From: Gallionellales bacterium GWA2_54_124
GTDB lineage: Bacteria; Pseudomonadota; Gammaproteobacteria; Burkholderiales; Gallionellaceae
Direction of reading: 5' to 3'
Length of the DNA: 64,000 nt
Assembly: GCA_001801025.1 (NCBI GenBank)
Contig: MGWO01000007.1
Location: 496,001 to 560,000, forward strand
Shown: positions 26,162-34,924 of the stretch, piece by piece
Layout: every line of letters starts with the position of its first letter
Numbering within the stretch: the first letter of the stretch is position 1
Notes under the pieces: model-generated
Databases searched by the model: none
What the model saw: the letters and a program-made list of their open reading frames with translations, nothing else
What the model was told of the DNA's origin: nothing
Made by a program: the position numbers and the translations under genes

Positions 26162-26602
26162 ATGTACAAACGTATTCTGGTTCCGATCGACGGCAGCAGC
26201 ACTTCCGACCGTGCGTTGCAGGAGGCGATCAAGTTGATCGATGCGCAACCGGCTCTGTTACGGCTGGTGCATGTGGTGGATGATTTGCAGTTTCTCGATA
26301 CGGAAGGCTATGTCGATTACGCGGAACTGCGCGATCTGACCCGTAAAATCGGTGAACGCGCGCTGCAAAAAGCCCGTGAAATCGCGCAGCAGGCCGACCT
26401 CACGGTCGAGACCTCGCTGCTGGAGGCGAACGGCGAGCGCATTGCGCATGTGCTCGACACGGAGGCCAGCAGCTGGTCGGCCGATCTGATCGTTATCGGT
26501 ACGCACGGACGTTCCGGTTTCAACCATCTGCTGTTTGGCAGTGTTGCCGAAGGTGTCGTGCGAGGCGCCTCCGTTCCCGTCTTGCTGGTGCGCAGCGAAT
26601 AG
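26162..26602 (+). CDS. Universal stress protein (UspA family)
   Basis: 146 residues, cytoplasmic, HUP fold. Starts YKRILVPIDGSSTSD and ends with the ATP-binding type G-2X-G-9X-G(S/T) motif in GTHGRSGFNHLLFGSVAEGVV, so it probably binds ATP. SD GAGGAG precedes the ATG. It is the last intact gene before the repeat-rich island. Confidence 0.93.
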   Translation: MYKRILVPIDGSSTSDRALQEAIKLIDAQPALLRLVHVVDDLQFLDTEGYVDYAELRDLTRKIGERALQKAREIAQQADLTVETSLLEANGERIAHVLDTEASSWSADLIVIGTHGRSGFNHLLFGSVAEGVVRGASVPVLLVRSE

Positions 26603-26722
26603 CATCAATTCTTAAAACCGCTTTTCATCCACGAAATAGTTTTCGCAGGGATACCGCGAGAATCCCGTGCCTTTATTTGACGGGGGGGGGCGACTGCGCG
26701 GGATACGATTTGTCCGCTTAGC

Positions 26723-26863
26723 CTAATGGCTGGCAGTTTTATCAGCGACAAAGTTCAATGAGTCATCATCTCCCTGATCCGGATTGTCTAGGCCTTTTGG
26801 CATATTGTATTTATCCGGATCCGTACGCAAAATGCGTTCAACGTTCTGGCAGTACGCAATTAT
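26723..26863 (-). pseudogene. Possible gene remnant
   Basis: A 46-codon open frame with a stop at each end and no good start. The translation looks like a real C-terminus (YCQNVERILRTDPDKYNMPKG, then acidic residues and VADKTASH) with normal codon usage. It continues, past one TGA, the frame of the minus-strand ORF through the 21-bp repeats. The parent family is not recognised. Confidence 0.35.
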
Positions 26864-26956
26864 TCAGACGGACATTCCTTGCAGCACCCCTGGCGGGTGG
26901 CTTGAAGTTGATTTGGAGGGCGCGTCAGTCGGTTTAGCGCAAGCCGTAGGTGAATT

Positions 26957-27124
26957 TTCGAGATCTGTACTCAAGTTAGCATCATTCGCGGTCAAGTTGA
27001 GTTGATCCGCAGGCAAGTTAACATGATCTGCGAGCCATATGAGTTGATCAGCAGGCAAGTTGACATGATCTTCGAACCATATGAGTTCATCCGCGGGCAA
27101 GTTAACACGATCCGCGAACCAGTT
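26957..27124 (-). repeat. Array of eight 21-bp repeats (minus orientation)
   Basis: Eight contiguous 21-bp units, with a stronger 42-bp super-period over 26999-27124. Read on the minus strand, units resemble AACTTGCCTGCGGATCAACTC or ATATGGTTCGAAGATCATGTC. In one frame they encode a heptad such as NLPADQL or IWLADHV. Units grow more diverged toward 26957. Confidence 0.9.
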
Positions 27125-27191
27125 AACAGGCGCGGCAGACTGGAGCGGTTGCCCGGCGCCGTGTCACGGGTATCTGAGTCAGCGTGCAGAC

Positions 27192-27275
27192 GACTTCATA
27201 TGGTTCGCGGATGAACTGATCTGGTTCGCAGATGAACTAATATGCTTCGAAGATGAGCCCATATGGTTCGAAGAT
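27192..27275 (+). repeat. Array of four 21-bp repeats (plus orientation)
   Basis: Four units of the same family, in the opposite orientation to the array at 26957-27124 and 67 bases from it; a fifth degenerate unit may follow to 27296. Units resemble GAACTGATCTGGTTCGCAGAT and encode ELIWFAD-type heptads in one frame. Confidence 0.88.
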
Positions 27276-27706
27276 CATCTGAAACTGACGGCAGAGCCTA
27301 TCAGATAGCGTGCGGAACCCGCAAGAATAAGTGGCGAGCCCGCAGGGCGGATAAAAAATCACGCCGTAGCAATTGTGAATTATGTTCGTAATGCAGTCCG
27401 GTTTTTACTTAACCCACCAAAAGGAATTCGATCATGGATGGCGCATAAAAATCTGCTGCGCGACGGCGGTACGGATTTCGCAAACTGGCCGACCGTTCTT
27501 AAAACGGATGAAGCAACACCTCCCGTTGTTGCACCTGGCATTATTTCTCGCCTGTCCACGCTGGTTGCCCGAAACCAGCCCGTCGTGGACAGCATTGACG
27601 GGTCTTTGCTGGATGGATTCCTACGTTTTTCCGTTACTATCATTCGATCCCGAATTTAAATAGTTATTGCCCGTGATCTTATATATCGTTTTGATATAAT
27701 CGGCGC

Positions 27707-28009
27707 ATGCACATCATCTCTATAAAAATGCTTCGTGAGTTCTGGCAGAAACATCCTGAAGCAGAAAAGGTATTACGGGAGTGGCACACGGTTGTTGAGC
27801 ATGCCGAGTTTATAGACTTTAATCATGTTCGTGAATTTTTCAACTCCGCCGACTATGTGCCACCCTATACCGTCTTTGATGTGGGCGGAAACAACTATCG
27901 CTTAGTGGTTATCGTTAGATACAGGTTCAAAAAAGTCTTTGTACATAAGGTGATGACACACAGGGAATACGATAACTGGAACAAACTCTATCGGAAAGGC
28001 AAGGGCTAA
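27707..28009 (+). CDS. higB: HigB-type mRNA interferase toxin
   Basis: 100 residues of the HigB family: a ribosome-dependent endoribonuclease that cuts translated mRNA when free of its antitoxin. Family cues are MLREFWQKHPEAEKVLREW, NNYRLVVIVRY and VFVHKVMTHREYDNW. As usual for hig loci the toxin is first; the antitoxin starts two bases after the stop. A TTGATATAAT-like -10 lies just upstream (about 27690). Confidence 0.93.
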   Translation: MHIISIKMLREFWQKHPEAEKVLREWHTVVEHAEFIDFNHVREFFNSADYVPPYTVFDVGGNNYRLVVIVRYRFKKVFVHKVMTHREYDNWNKLYRKGKG

Positions 28010-28011
28010 AT

Positions 28012-28440
28012 ATGCGCGCTACTTATACCCAGTTTGATATCATGGGAATTCAATCTTCCTGGCAAGCCTTTGATGAAATGGTGCATTTGCGTCCTATCCA
28101 AAACGAGGATGGCTATGATCGAATGGTTGCGCTCATGAATTCTCTATTGGACGCTACCGGCGATGATGAAGATCATCCTCTGGCGGGTTTGCTCAATTTA
28201 GTTGCCGATATGGTGTCTAGGTACGAGCAAGAACACTATGCTATTGAGGCAGCCACGCCTAAAGATGCCTTGCGTTTTTTAATGGATGCACGTGGTTTAA
28301 AGCAAGAAGACTTGTCTGCTATCGTGCCACAAAGCAACCTGTCAGCTATCTTGGCAGGAAAACGTAAAATCAGCGCAACGCTGGCTGGGAAACTAGGTAA
28401 GTTTTTCGGAATTAGCCCAGCTGTGTTTGTGCCTGCTTAA
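28012..28440 (+). CDS. higA: HigA-type antitoxin with HTH domain
   Basis: 142 residues. The N-terminal half is helical and acidic (toxin binding). The C-terminal half is an XRE-type helix-turn-helix: MDARGLKQEDLSAIVPQSNLSAILAGKRKIS. It neutralises HigB and should repress the higBA promoter. Length and HTH position fit HigA. The locus sits in an accessory region full of remnants, consistent with transfer or addiction. Confidence 0.93.
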   Translation: MRATYTQFDIMGIQSSWQAFDEMVHLRPIQNEDGYDRMVALMNSLLDATGDDEDHPLAGLLNLVADMVSRYEQEHYAIEAATPKDALRFLMDARGLKQEDLSAIVPQSNLSAILAGKRKISATLAGKLGKFFGISPAVFVPA

Positions 28441-28527
28441 CAAAAACAGTCCATTTCAAACGATGTGATTGCATTGCGGCGCTGGCTGAATGTGAACTAA
28501 CTATGGTCGGCGAAAGGCAGTTGAAAT

Positions 28528-28710
28528 ATGGACAGTTTGCAACGTATCTATAAGCTGCACCAGGCAATTTTCTCACGCCGCCATCCCGTATCCTGTCAGA
28601 CTCTGCAAGACGAGCTTGAATGTTCACGCGCTACGGTTAATCGTGGCATTCGAGATATGCGATTGTTTTTCAATGCGCCGATTGATTACAGCCGTGAGCA
28701 CAACGGCTAG
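28528..28710 (+). pseudogene. Truncated WYL-type transcriptional regulator
   Basis: 60 codons of an HTH_11 N-terminus: MDSLQRIYKLHQAIFSRRHP, QTLQDELECSRATVNRGIRDMR, then FFNAPIDYSREHNG and a stop. Intact relatives go on with a Tyr after NG and a ~200-residue WYL ligand-binding part, which is missing here. The stop codon TAG is the first three bases of TAGGCCC, which matches the end of the CRISPR-like repeat that follows. The break is therefore at the junction with that element. Not expected to function as a full regulator. Confidence 0.75.
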
Positions 28711-28836
28711 GCCCTAAGGCCGAAGTACAGGCTTGGGCTACCAGAGGTTTCCCCCGCGCCTGCGAGGATAGGCCCATGAGCGAGAAGGGTACGATGGGGC
28801 GCGATGTGTTTCCCCCTCCCGTGGGGGCATCGCACT
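28708..28836. CRISPR. Relic of a type I-E-like CRISPR array
   Basis: A 29-bp unit at 28747-28775 (starts GTTTCCCCCGCGCC, ends GATAGGCCC, with a near-palindromic CCCCGC...GCGAGG stem) resembles type I-E repeats. It is flanked by two stretches of exactly 32 bp, the type I-E spacer length: 28715-28746 and 28776-28807. Before the first lies TAGGCCC (28708-28714), the end of another repeat. After the second is a degenerate unit (28808-28836) keeping GTTTCCCCC and the stem with GGGGG. No type I cas genes are in the window. Confidence 0.7.
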
Positions 28837-29300
28837 TATTGATTTCAGTTTCAACCTTAAGTTTTCCGCCCATAGGGATGAACTGCCAACTTTGCGCGAA
28901 TGGGGAGATTGACGAGCGTTATTACCCCCTGAATATCATGCTCCGAAGCTGCCCGTCGTGACGGACCGCAGTGTCTCGATTGCCCGCATTCGCCAATGAC
29001 TGGTTCGGAGCAGGCCAAATAATTGAACGGAGAAAAACCTCTAATGCCCGCTTGCAGGCGGTGTATTATTAAAGCTGTGCATCGGCTGCGTGCCATAAAC
29101 GGACTGTCGAGGTATAGAACATTTAGCAAGAAAACTGACGGTCGTGACAGTAGCAATGTCAGTAGCAATGTCAGTAGCAATGTCAGTAGCAATGTCAGTA
29201 GCAATGTCAGTAGCAATGTCAGTAGCAATGTCAGTAGCAATGTCAGTAGCAGCTACATTACAGTGTAACTTAAATGCATATTGTGATAGGGAGCAGGAAT
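28837..29300. other. Noncoding region before the PAS-GGDEF gene
   Basis: No credible gene. Contains GTGCCAT-N5-GACTGTCGAGGTATAGAA (29089-29119), also found at 12159-12188, and the 12-bp tandem repeat at 29149-29244. ORFs through the tandem repeat (SNVS or LLTL runs) are artefacts. Confidence 0.55.
29149..29244 (+). repeat. Eight perfect tandem copies of a 12-bp unit
   Basis: AGTAGCAATGTC is repeated eight times without change, followed by a diverged ninth (AGTAGCAGCTAC). The array ends about 56 bases before the likely start of the PAS-GGDEF gene, so it lies in its 5' leader or promoter. Confidence 0.96.
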
Positions 29301-31559
29301 GTGAATAAGAATTTTGAAAGCACTCCTTCATCCCGCGCAGAGCCACAGGCCGATTTGTCTGTTGATGATTTACCTATGGCCGCGGGTGAGCTTTTGCGTG
29401 AAGTTCTTGCCCTCAGGAATGAGCTTGAAATGCAGAATAAAAACCTGAGACATAGCCAGGCTGAACTAGGAAACGCGCGTGACCTCTATGAAGATCTTTA
29501 TAATTTTTCACCCATCGGGTATCTATCGCTTGATAAAGATGGTCTGATTTTACAGATCAATTTGACTGGAACCGCTATGCTGGCGGGCGTTGGAGACGAA
29601 TTACTCAACGCATATTTTGTGCTATTTGTTGCCGAAAACAATCGCCATCAGTGGCATAGATTCTTTCTGAACACTTTAAATAGCAATCTAAGTCAGCATT
29701 TCGAATTAGATCTTCAGCGTGTTGACGGATCGATCTTTGTTGCTAGGATGGACTGTCTTTCTCACGATGCGGGCAATGGCGAACATTCTGTGCGTATTGC
29801 ACTGACCGATATTTCCGATCAAAAACTAACTGAAAATCGCCTGTGTGAATCTGAGGCTAAGCTAAGTGCTATTTTTAAGGGGGCCATCGACGGAATTTTA
29901 CTTGTCGATGTGATGAGCAAGAAATTTTCCTTTTGCAATGAGGCAATGTGTCGTATGTTGGGCTACAGTCATGAGGAAATTACAAATCTTTCCGTATTTG
30001 ATGTGCATCCATCACAGGATTTGCCATCAATCATGGAAAAGCTTGAAAAGCATGTGAGGGGTGAGTCTAGCCTTGCCGAAAAAATTCCCTTTAAGAGGCG
30101 TGACGGCACAGTCTTTTTAACCGACATCACCTCGACGTCCATTTTATTAAATGACAAGCTGTACCTTGTGGGGGTAATTCGTGATATTACGGAGCGCATG
30201 CAGGTTGAAGAGGCCTTGCGGGTCAGTACGTTAAAATATCAGATGCTATTTGAGAGTTCGCGCGATGCATTGATGATCTTAGCGCCACCTTTTTGGAAGT
30301 TTACCGATGCCAATGCAGCGACGCTGGGATTGTTTGGGGTAGCCACCGTTGCTGAATTCACTGAGCTGGGGCCTTGGGATATTTCGCCGCACTGTCAGCC
30401 AGATGGACAGTGCTCAAGTGAAAAGGCGCAGCAAATGATCGCGACGGCGATGCGTGATGGTTCCAACTTCTTTGAATGGGAACATCAGAAAATGAATGGA
30501 CAGGCTTTTCCCACAGATGTGCTTCTCACCCGTATGGAACTGGGTGAAGAGGTCTTTGTTCAGGCAACTGTTCGTGACATCAGTGGTCGACGCCAGGCTG
30601 AACGATTACTCGCACAGGCGCAGGTAATCACAGAGTCCGAAGAGAAATTTCGGAAGATAACAGAGTCGGCGCATGATGCGATCATCATGATGGGAGCTGA
30701 TAAATGCATTTCATTATGGAATACAGCGGCTGAACGTATTTTCGGTTACACAGCGAGTGAAGCGATCGGCTGTGAAATGCATCCTTTGCTAGCACCTGAT
30801 GCCTGTCCTGCATTTGAAAAAGGATTTCTTGCATTTAAGAAAACGGGTGCAGGTCCTGTGGTCGGAAAAATGCTGGAGCTTAACGCGTTACGGAAGGGAG
30901 GAGAATCATTCCCGGTAGAAGTTACTATTTCGGCATTGCAAATAAATGGTGCTTGGCACGCCCTCGGGATCTTTCGAGATATTACTGAGCATAAATTGAA
31001 TGAGGAAAAAATTCGAAAACTGGCTTTTTATGATGCGTTGACACAATTACCTAATCGACGTCTGCTTAATGATCGCTTAGATCAGGCAATGGCTGCAAGT
31101 CGTCGAAGTGAACGGTATGGCGGCGCGTTGATGTTTGTCGACTTGGATAATTTCAAGCCACTTAATGACAATCACGGGCACGGAGTGGGCGATTTGCTGC
31201 TGATCGAAGTGGCGCAACGCATTACCAGTTGCTTGCGTGAAATGGATACGGTTGCACGTTTTGGTGGTGATGAATTCGTTGTATTACTCAGCGAATTGGA
31301 TGTGGATAAGTCTACCTCCGTTAAGCAAGCATACACAGTTGCAGAGAAAATTCGCGCGACGTTGGCAGAATCATACTGCATGGAGTCAGCAGAGGGCGCA
31401 GTAGTAGAGCATCGTTGCACATCGAGTATCGGCGTGGTTTTGTTCCTCAATCATCAAGCCACTGCCGATACCATACTTAAATGCGCAGATATGGCAATGT
31501 ACCAAGCTAAAGAGAGTGGACGCAACAAGGTTGTTTTTTCGAGCAGGCATGAGGTCTAA
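29301..31559 (+). CDS. Multi-PAS diguanylate cyclase (GGDEF)
   Basis: 752 residues from GTG 29301, preferred for its SD (GGGAG); ATG 29274 would add nine residues. No membrane helix, so cytoplasmic. A short coiled coil (about 30-65) is followed by four PAS-like segments, with junctions at VRIALTDISDQ, LVGVIRDITER, VQATVRDISGR and LGIFRDITEH, then a C-terminal GGDEF domain with intact motif (655-659). Predicted to make c-di-GMP in response to cytoplasmic cues. It heads the signalling cluster but is separated by ~30 bases from the next gene. Confidence 0.92.
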   Translation: MNKNFESTPSSRAEPQADLSVDDLPMAAGELLREVLALRNELEMQNKNLRHSQAELGNARDLYEDLYNFSPIGYLSLDKDGLILQINLTGTAMLAGVGDELLNAYFVLFVAENNRHQWHRFFLNTLNSNLSQHFELDLQRVDGSIFVARMDCLSHDAGNGEHSVRIALTDISDQKLTENRLCESEAKLSAIFKGAIDGILLVDVMSKKFSFCNEAMCRMLGYSHEEITNLSVFDVHPSQDLPSIMEKLEKHVRGESSLAEKIPFKRRDGTVFLTDITSTSILLNDKLYLVGVIRDITERMQVEEALRVSTLKYQMLFESSRDALMILAPPFWKFTDANAATLGLFGVATVAEFTELGPWDISPHCQPDGQCSSEKAQQMIATAMRDGSNFFEWEHQKMNGQAFPTDVLLTRMELGEEVFVQATVRDISGRRQAERLLAQAQVITESEEKFRKITESAHDAIIMMGADKCISLWNTAAERIFGYTASEAIGCEMHPLLAPDACPAFEKGFLAFKKTGAGPVVGKMLELNALRKGGESFPVEVTISALQINGAWHALGIFRDITEHKLNEEKIRKLAFYDALTQLPNRRLLNDRLDQAMAASRRSERYGGALMFVDLDNFKPLNDNHGHGVGDLLLIEVAQRITSCLREMDTVARFGGDEFVVLLSELDVDKSTSVKQAYTVAEKIRATLAESYCMESAEGAVVEHRCTSSIGVVLFLNHQATADTILKCADMAMYQAKESGRNKVVFSSRHEV

Positions 31560-31588
31560 GTAGTGTGATGTGATAAAGAGGAGTGATC

Positions 31589-32593
31589 ATGACTCTCATT
31601 AACAAATGGCGCTTGATAGTAGGCAGTTCCTTCTTTCTGTTGGCGGTTGGCGTAGCGCTTATCTACAAACCGCCCCTTGTTCCGGAGAAGCTTATCATTG
31701 CCGATGCTGACCAGATCGTTTTTTCACTGCTTTATGTCGCCGATGCACAAGGATATTTCAAGGAAGAGGGAGTGGAGGTCGAATATAAACAGTTCGCCTC
31801 CGGTAAAGATGCGCTGAACAGCGTGTTGTCGGGCGAGTCGGATGTGGCGACGGTATTTTCGACTCCGGTCATTCTTGCTGTCTTATCCGGTCAGCCTGTT
31901 AAGGTATTGTCTACGCTGCATCGAAGCGCCAAAAATACGGCTATCGTTGCCCGGCGAGATTGCAATATCGAACGGATAGCCGACCTTCGCGGTAAGCACA
32001 TCGGCGTCACCCGTAATACTAATGCTGATTTCATGCTATCTGTCACACTAGATTCAGAGGGTATACCTGATAATGAGGTGAGGATCAGCGATATTCCACC
32101 GCAGCGGATCGCTGCAGCATTAAAATCTGGCGAAGTAGATGCCATCGCTACCTGGTCACCCCATGTGGCTAAGGCTAGAGTCGGTCTGTCTTCACAAGCC
32201 ACCGTAACACTCACAACTCCGCTGTATACCGAATACTCGCTGCTGGCTACCACTGCCTCTCATATCGAACCCAAAAAACTGGCGTTGCAGCGCTTAATGC
32301 GAGCGCTGGTGCGTGCTGAAACATACATAGCCAACAACAACCGTGAATCGCTGGACATTGTCATCAAGCACTTGGCTACGCAGTCTCCAGATTTGCTGGT
32401 AGAACCATGGAAAAACACTCGTTTCACGCTTAGTATCGACAATGCGCTACTTGAGTCCATGAGATTGGAAGCTGAATGGTTTACTCAACATGGCAAGTCG
32501 GCAAAAAAAGAACTCAGCTTAAAAACCATTATTGATAGTAGTTTTCTACAGCATATTAAACCGCAGGGTGTTTTAGTCAGGGAGGAGCCATGA
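31589..32593 (+). CDS. NMT1/ThiY-like periplasmic binding protein, membrane-anchored
   Basis: 334 residues from ATG 31589 (SD AGAGGAG; an in-frame GTG lies at 31583). A single N-terminal hydrophobic segment (about 7-24) is followed directly by a type 2 binding-protein fold of the NitT/TauT/ThiY class: LIIADADQIVFSLLYVADAQGYF, then GVEVEYKQFASGKDALN, and DVATVFSTPV. The signal lacks a clear cleavage site or lipobox, so it may remain anchored. No permease or ATPase gene is adjacent. Its stop overlaps the start of the histidine kinase (ATGA), so a sensory role is more likely than transport (inference). Confidence 0.82.
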   Translation: MTLINKWRLIVGSSFFLLAVGVALIYKPPLVPEKLIIADADQIVFSLLYVADAQGYFKEEGVEVEYKQFASGKDALNSVLSGESDVATVFSTPVILAVLSGQPVKVLSTLHRSAKNTAIVARRDCNIERIADLRGKHIGVTRNTNADFMLSVTLDSEGIPDNEVRISDIPPQRIAAALKSGEVDAIATWSPHVAKARVGLSSQATVTLTTPLYTEYSLLATTASHIEPKKLALQRLMRALVRAETYIANNNRESLDIVIKHLATQSPDLLVEPWKNTRFTLSIDNALLESMRLEAEWFTQHGKSAKKELSLKTIIDSSFLQHIKPQGVLVREEP

Positions 32594-34485
32594 AGTTAAC
32601 GCTATCTACGAAGTTGGTCGCGCCATGGCTGCTATTCATCCTGTTCAGTTGTATCGGCTTGTACGCACACATTAACTACACATCGCGTATTGAACGCGAG
32701 ATTAATGCGCATAATCACCAACACCAGCGTGCTGCCGAAATAAGCAAAGAAATTCTGTTGCACACACAGGAGCGCTGGGTCATCGTACTAGAACACCTTG
32801 CTCGCCCAGGTATTGCTTCTACTTCTAGGATTATTCAAAGCGGAATTGAGATTGAAACCTTGTCGAAAGAGCTGGAATCGTTATTTGAAACAGTTAATCT
32901 GGTAGGCATTCACGCGGGCAGCGATCAGGATCGCGAAGTGCTCACCAATTTTCTCACCACACGCACAGGGCTCACAGAGTTATATCTGAACTTGATTGCC
33001 GCGATAGATGCAAAGGATCTCACTAGGCAAAGCAGAGCGATTGAACAGGTGGCGAGAAAGATGCACCTGGTTCAGGCCTCATTGGATGACTTAATGCAAT
33101 ATCACATCGCGTCGCGTGAGGTCGCACTCGATCATTCCAGAAAAATGGCTCGTGAGGCTAGTCTGTTGTTCTATCAGGCAATTGGAGTGCTGTTACTTCT
33201 TTTGCTCGCTTTCACCATCTATCAGGCATTCGACATCGTCCAGCCGTTGCAAAACCTTGCCAACACAGTCACACGTTTTAACATAGAAAAAGATACGCTG
33301 GCTCTTATTCCAGAGAGATCGCGTGACGATGAAATAGGCGGTGTAGCCCGCAGCTTTGAAAATATGGATGCACAAATACGAAAATATATCAAAGAATTAT
33401 CTGAACGTCAGACCGTGATACTAGAACAGATGGGTATGATGTCCAAAGTGGGCGGATGGGAACTTGATTTGACTGATATGCGCCTCAGTTGGACCAAGGA
33501 AACTTACCGTATTCATGAAATAGATCCTAGTGTGCAGCCTGATTTGACCAACGCTATTAATTTCTATGCGCCGGAATCTAGGCCTGTGATCCAATCTGCG
33601 ATTGATAAAGCGATGCAGGACGGTACACCCTGGGATCTGGAACTACCCTTTATTACCGCCAAGGGAAACCATATTTGGGTGAGGGCGCTGGGTGAGGCGA
33701 CACGGCTCGATGGGAAGGTGGTGCGTTTGAACGGGGCTTTTCAGGACATCACTGAGCAAAAGAAATTATTGGAATCTATTCGTCAGGCTAATGCGGATCT
33801 GGAAGGGTTCAGCTATTCAGTTTCGCACGACTTGCGCACTCCTTTGCGGGCGATCGATGGCTTTTCCCGCATTCTGCTGGAGGACTACAACGATCAACTG
33901 GATGCTGAAGGAAAACGCCTGCTGAACGTGGTGCGCAGTAACACACAGCGCATGTCGCAACTTATCGATGACATCCTGCATTTCTCCCGTGCCGGACGAA
34001 CAGCGTTGACTTACTCCGAAATCGATATGAATGAACTGGTTCATCAAGTCCTGGAGGAGTTGAAGTCTTCAATGGATGGGCGGAATTTGACGTTGAATAT
34101 TGCCACTTTGCCGGTCGTCAATGGCGATCACGCTATGTTGCATCAGGTGATAGAAAATCTACTCACCAACGCGATTAAGTTCACCGGATCGATGGTCGAG
34201 CCACGTATCGAGATCGGTTGCAAGCATGAGGATGCGACAACTACTTTCTTCGTGCGTGATAATGGCGTAGGCTTCGATATGCAGTATGTTGACAAACTGT
34301 TCGGTGTCTTTCAGCGTTTACATGGCGTGACTGAATTCGAGGGAACAGGTATAGGTCTGGCCATCGCTAAACGCGTAATTAACCGGCATGGCGGTCAGAT
34401 ATGGGCGGAAGCCGAGTTGAACAAGGGGGCAACTTTCTACTTCTCGCTTCCCAACAAGGAGAGCAATGATGAACAACGTAAATGA
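32590..34485 (+). CDS. Membrane sensor histidine kinase (HAMP-PAS-HisKA-HATPase)
   Basis: 631 residues: TM1 (about 9-27), a helical periplasmic domain (about 28-195), TM2 (about 196-216), HAMP (about 217-270), PAS (about 285-390), then HisKA with the phospho-acceptor His413 in [13 protein letters not shown] and HATPase with N-box [11 protein letters not shown] and G boxes DNGVGFD and [11 protein letters not shown]. The kinase core is of the phytochrome-like type, usually paired with small Rcp1-like receivers, as here. Overlaps its neighbours on both sides. Confidence 0.93.
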   Translation: MKLTLSTKLVAPWLLFILFSCIGLYAHINYTSRIEREINAHNHQHQRAAEISKEILLHTQERWVIVLEHLARPGIASTSRIIQSGIEIETLSKELESLFETVNLVGIHAGSDQDREVLTNFLTTRTGLTELYLNLIAAIDAKDLTRQSRAIEQVARKMHLVQASLDDLMQYHIASREVALDHSRKMAREASLLFYQAIGVLLLLLLAFTIYQAFDIVQPLQNLANTVTRFNIEKDTLALIPERSRDDEIGGVARSFENMDAQIRKYIKELSERQTVILEQMGMMSKVGGWELDLTDMRLSWTKETYRIHEIDPSVQPDLTNAINFYAPESRPVIQSAIDKAMQDGTPWDLELPFITAKGNHIWVRALGEATRLDGKVVRLNGAFQDITEQKKLLESIRQANADLEGFSYSVSHDLRTPLRAIDGFSRILLEDYNDQLDAEGKRLLNVVRSNTQRMSQLIDDILHFSRAGRTALTYSEIDMNELVHQVLEELKSSMDGRNLTLNIATLPVVNGDHAMLHQVIENLLTNAIKFTGSMVEPRIEIGCKHEDATTTFFVRDNGVGFDMQYVDKLFGVFQRLHGVTEFEGTGIGLAIAKRVINRHGGQIWAEAELNKGATFYFSLPNKESNDEQRK

Positions 34486-34924
34486 AAACATCGAAATTCT
34501 GCTGGTGGAAGACAATCCGACCGATGCGGAACTGACCCTGCGTGCTTTCAAAAAACACAATCTGACGAATAAAATTCATTGGGTGAAGGATGGTGAAGAG
34601 GCGCTGAACTTTGTATTCTGCCGTGGTGAATACGCAGAGCGCAGGCTTACTAATTTGCCTCATCTGATTCTGCTTGATCTGCATTTGCCGAAAGTGGATG
34701 GTCTGAGTGTATTGCGGGCGATCAAGTCAGATGAGAGCACGAAAACCACGCCTGTGGTCATCCTGACTTCGTCCAGAGAAGAACGTGATATGGTTGAAAG
34801 CTATGCGCTCGGTGCAAATAGTTACATCAGCAAGCCAGTCGAGTTTGAGGCATTCATGGATGCCGTGGCCGAGTTGGGGATGTACTGGATGCTGCTTAAC
34901 CAGACGGTGAAAACGAAGCTATGA
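34466..34924 (+). CDS. Single-domain response regulator (Rcp1-like)
   Basis: 152 residues, a lone receiver domain: acidic pair E15/D16 in LLVEDNPTD, phospho-acceptor Asp71 in LILLDLHLP, Thr in VILTSS and Lys in YISKPVEF. No output domain, so it passes phosphate on or acts by protein contact. It starts inside the last 20 bases of the kinase gene with SD AAGGAG. The next gene overlaps its stop by four bases. Confidence 0.93.
   Translation: MMNNVNENIEILLVEDNPTDAELTLRAFKKHNLTNKIHWVKDGEEALNFVFCRGEYAERRLTNLPHLILLDLHLPKVDGLSVLRAIKSDESTKTTPVVILTSSREERDMVESYALGANSYISKPVEFEAFMDAVAELGMYWMLLNQTVKTKL

Larger units (their letters stand above)
26603..27706. other. Gene-poor, repeat-rich region
   Basis: 1.1 kb without a convincing gene. 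It contains a run of nine G (26682-26690), a 46-codon open stretch on the minus strand that looks like a protein end (26723-26863), two inversely oriented 21-bp repeat arrays (26957-27124, 27192-27275), and ORFs at 27375-27663 in several frames that I cannot support. Confidence 0.55.

Noticed and set aside
27375-27663. Overlapping ORFs of about 90 codons in several frames and both strands
   Set aside because: No frame shows a recognisable domain, SD or clear codon preference; cannot be told from noise.
28861-28884. Possible third type I-E repeat (GTTTTCCGCCCATAGGGATG)
   Set aside because: Off the 61-bp register set by the other units and only loosely similar; probably chance.
28857-29346. 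ORFs through the 12-bp tandem repeat (SNVS, LLTL and ATDI runs)
   Set aside because: Generated by the 12-bp period on both strands; no plausible start or domain.
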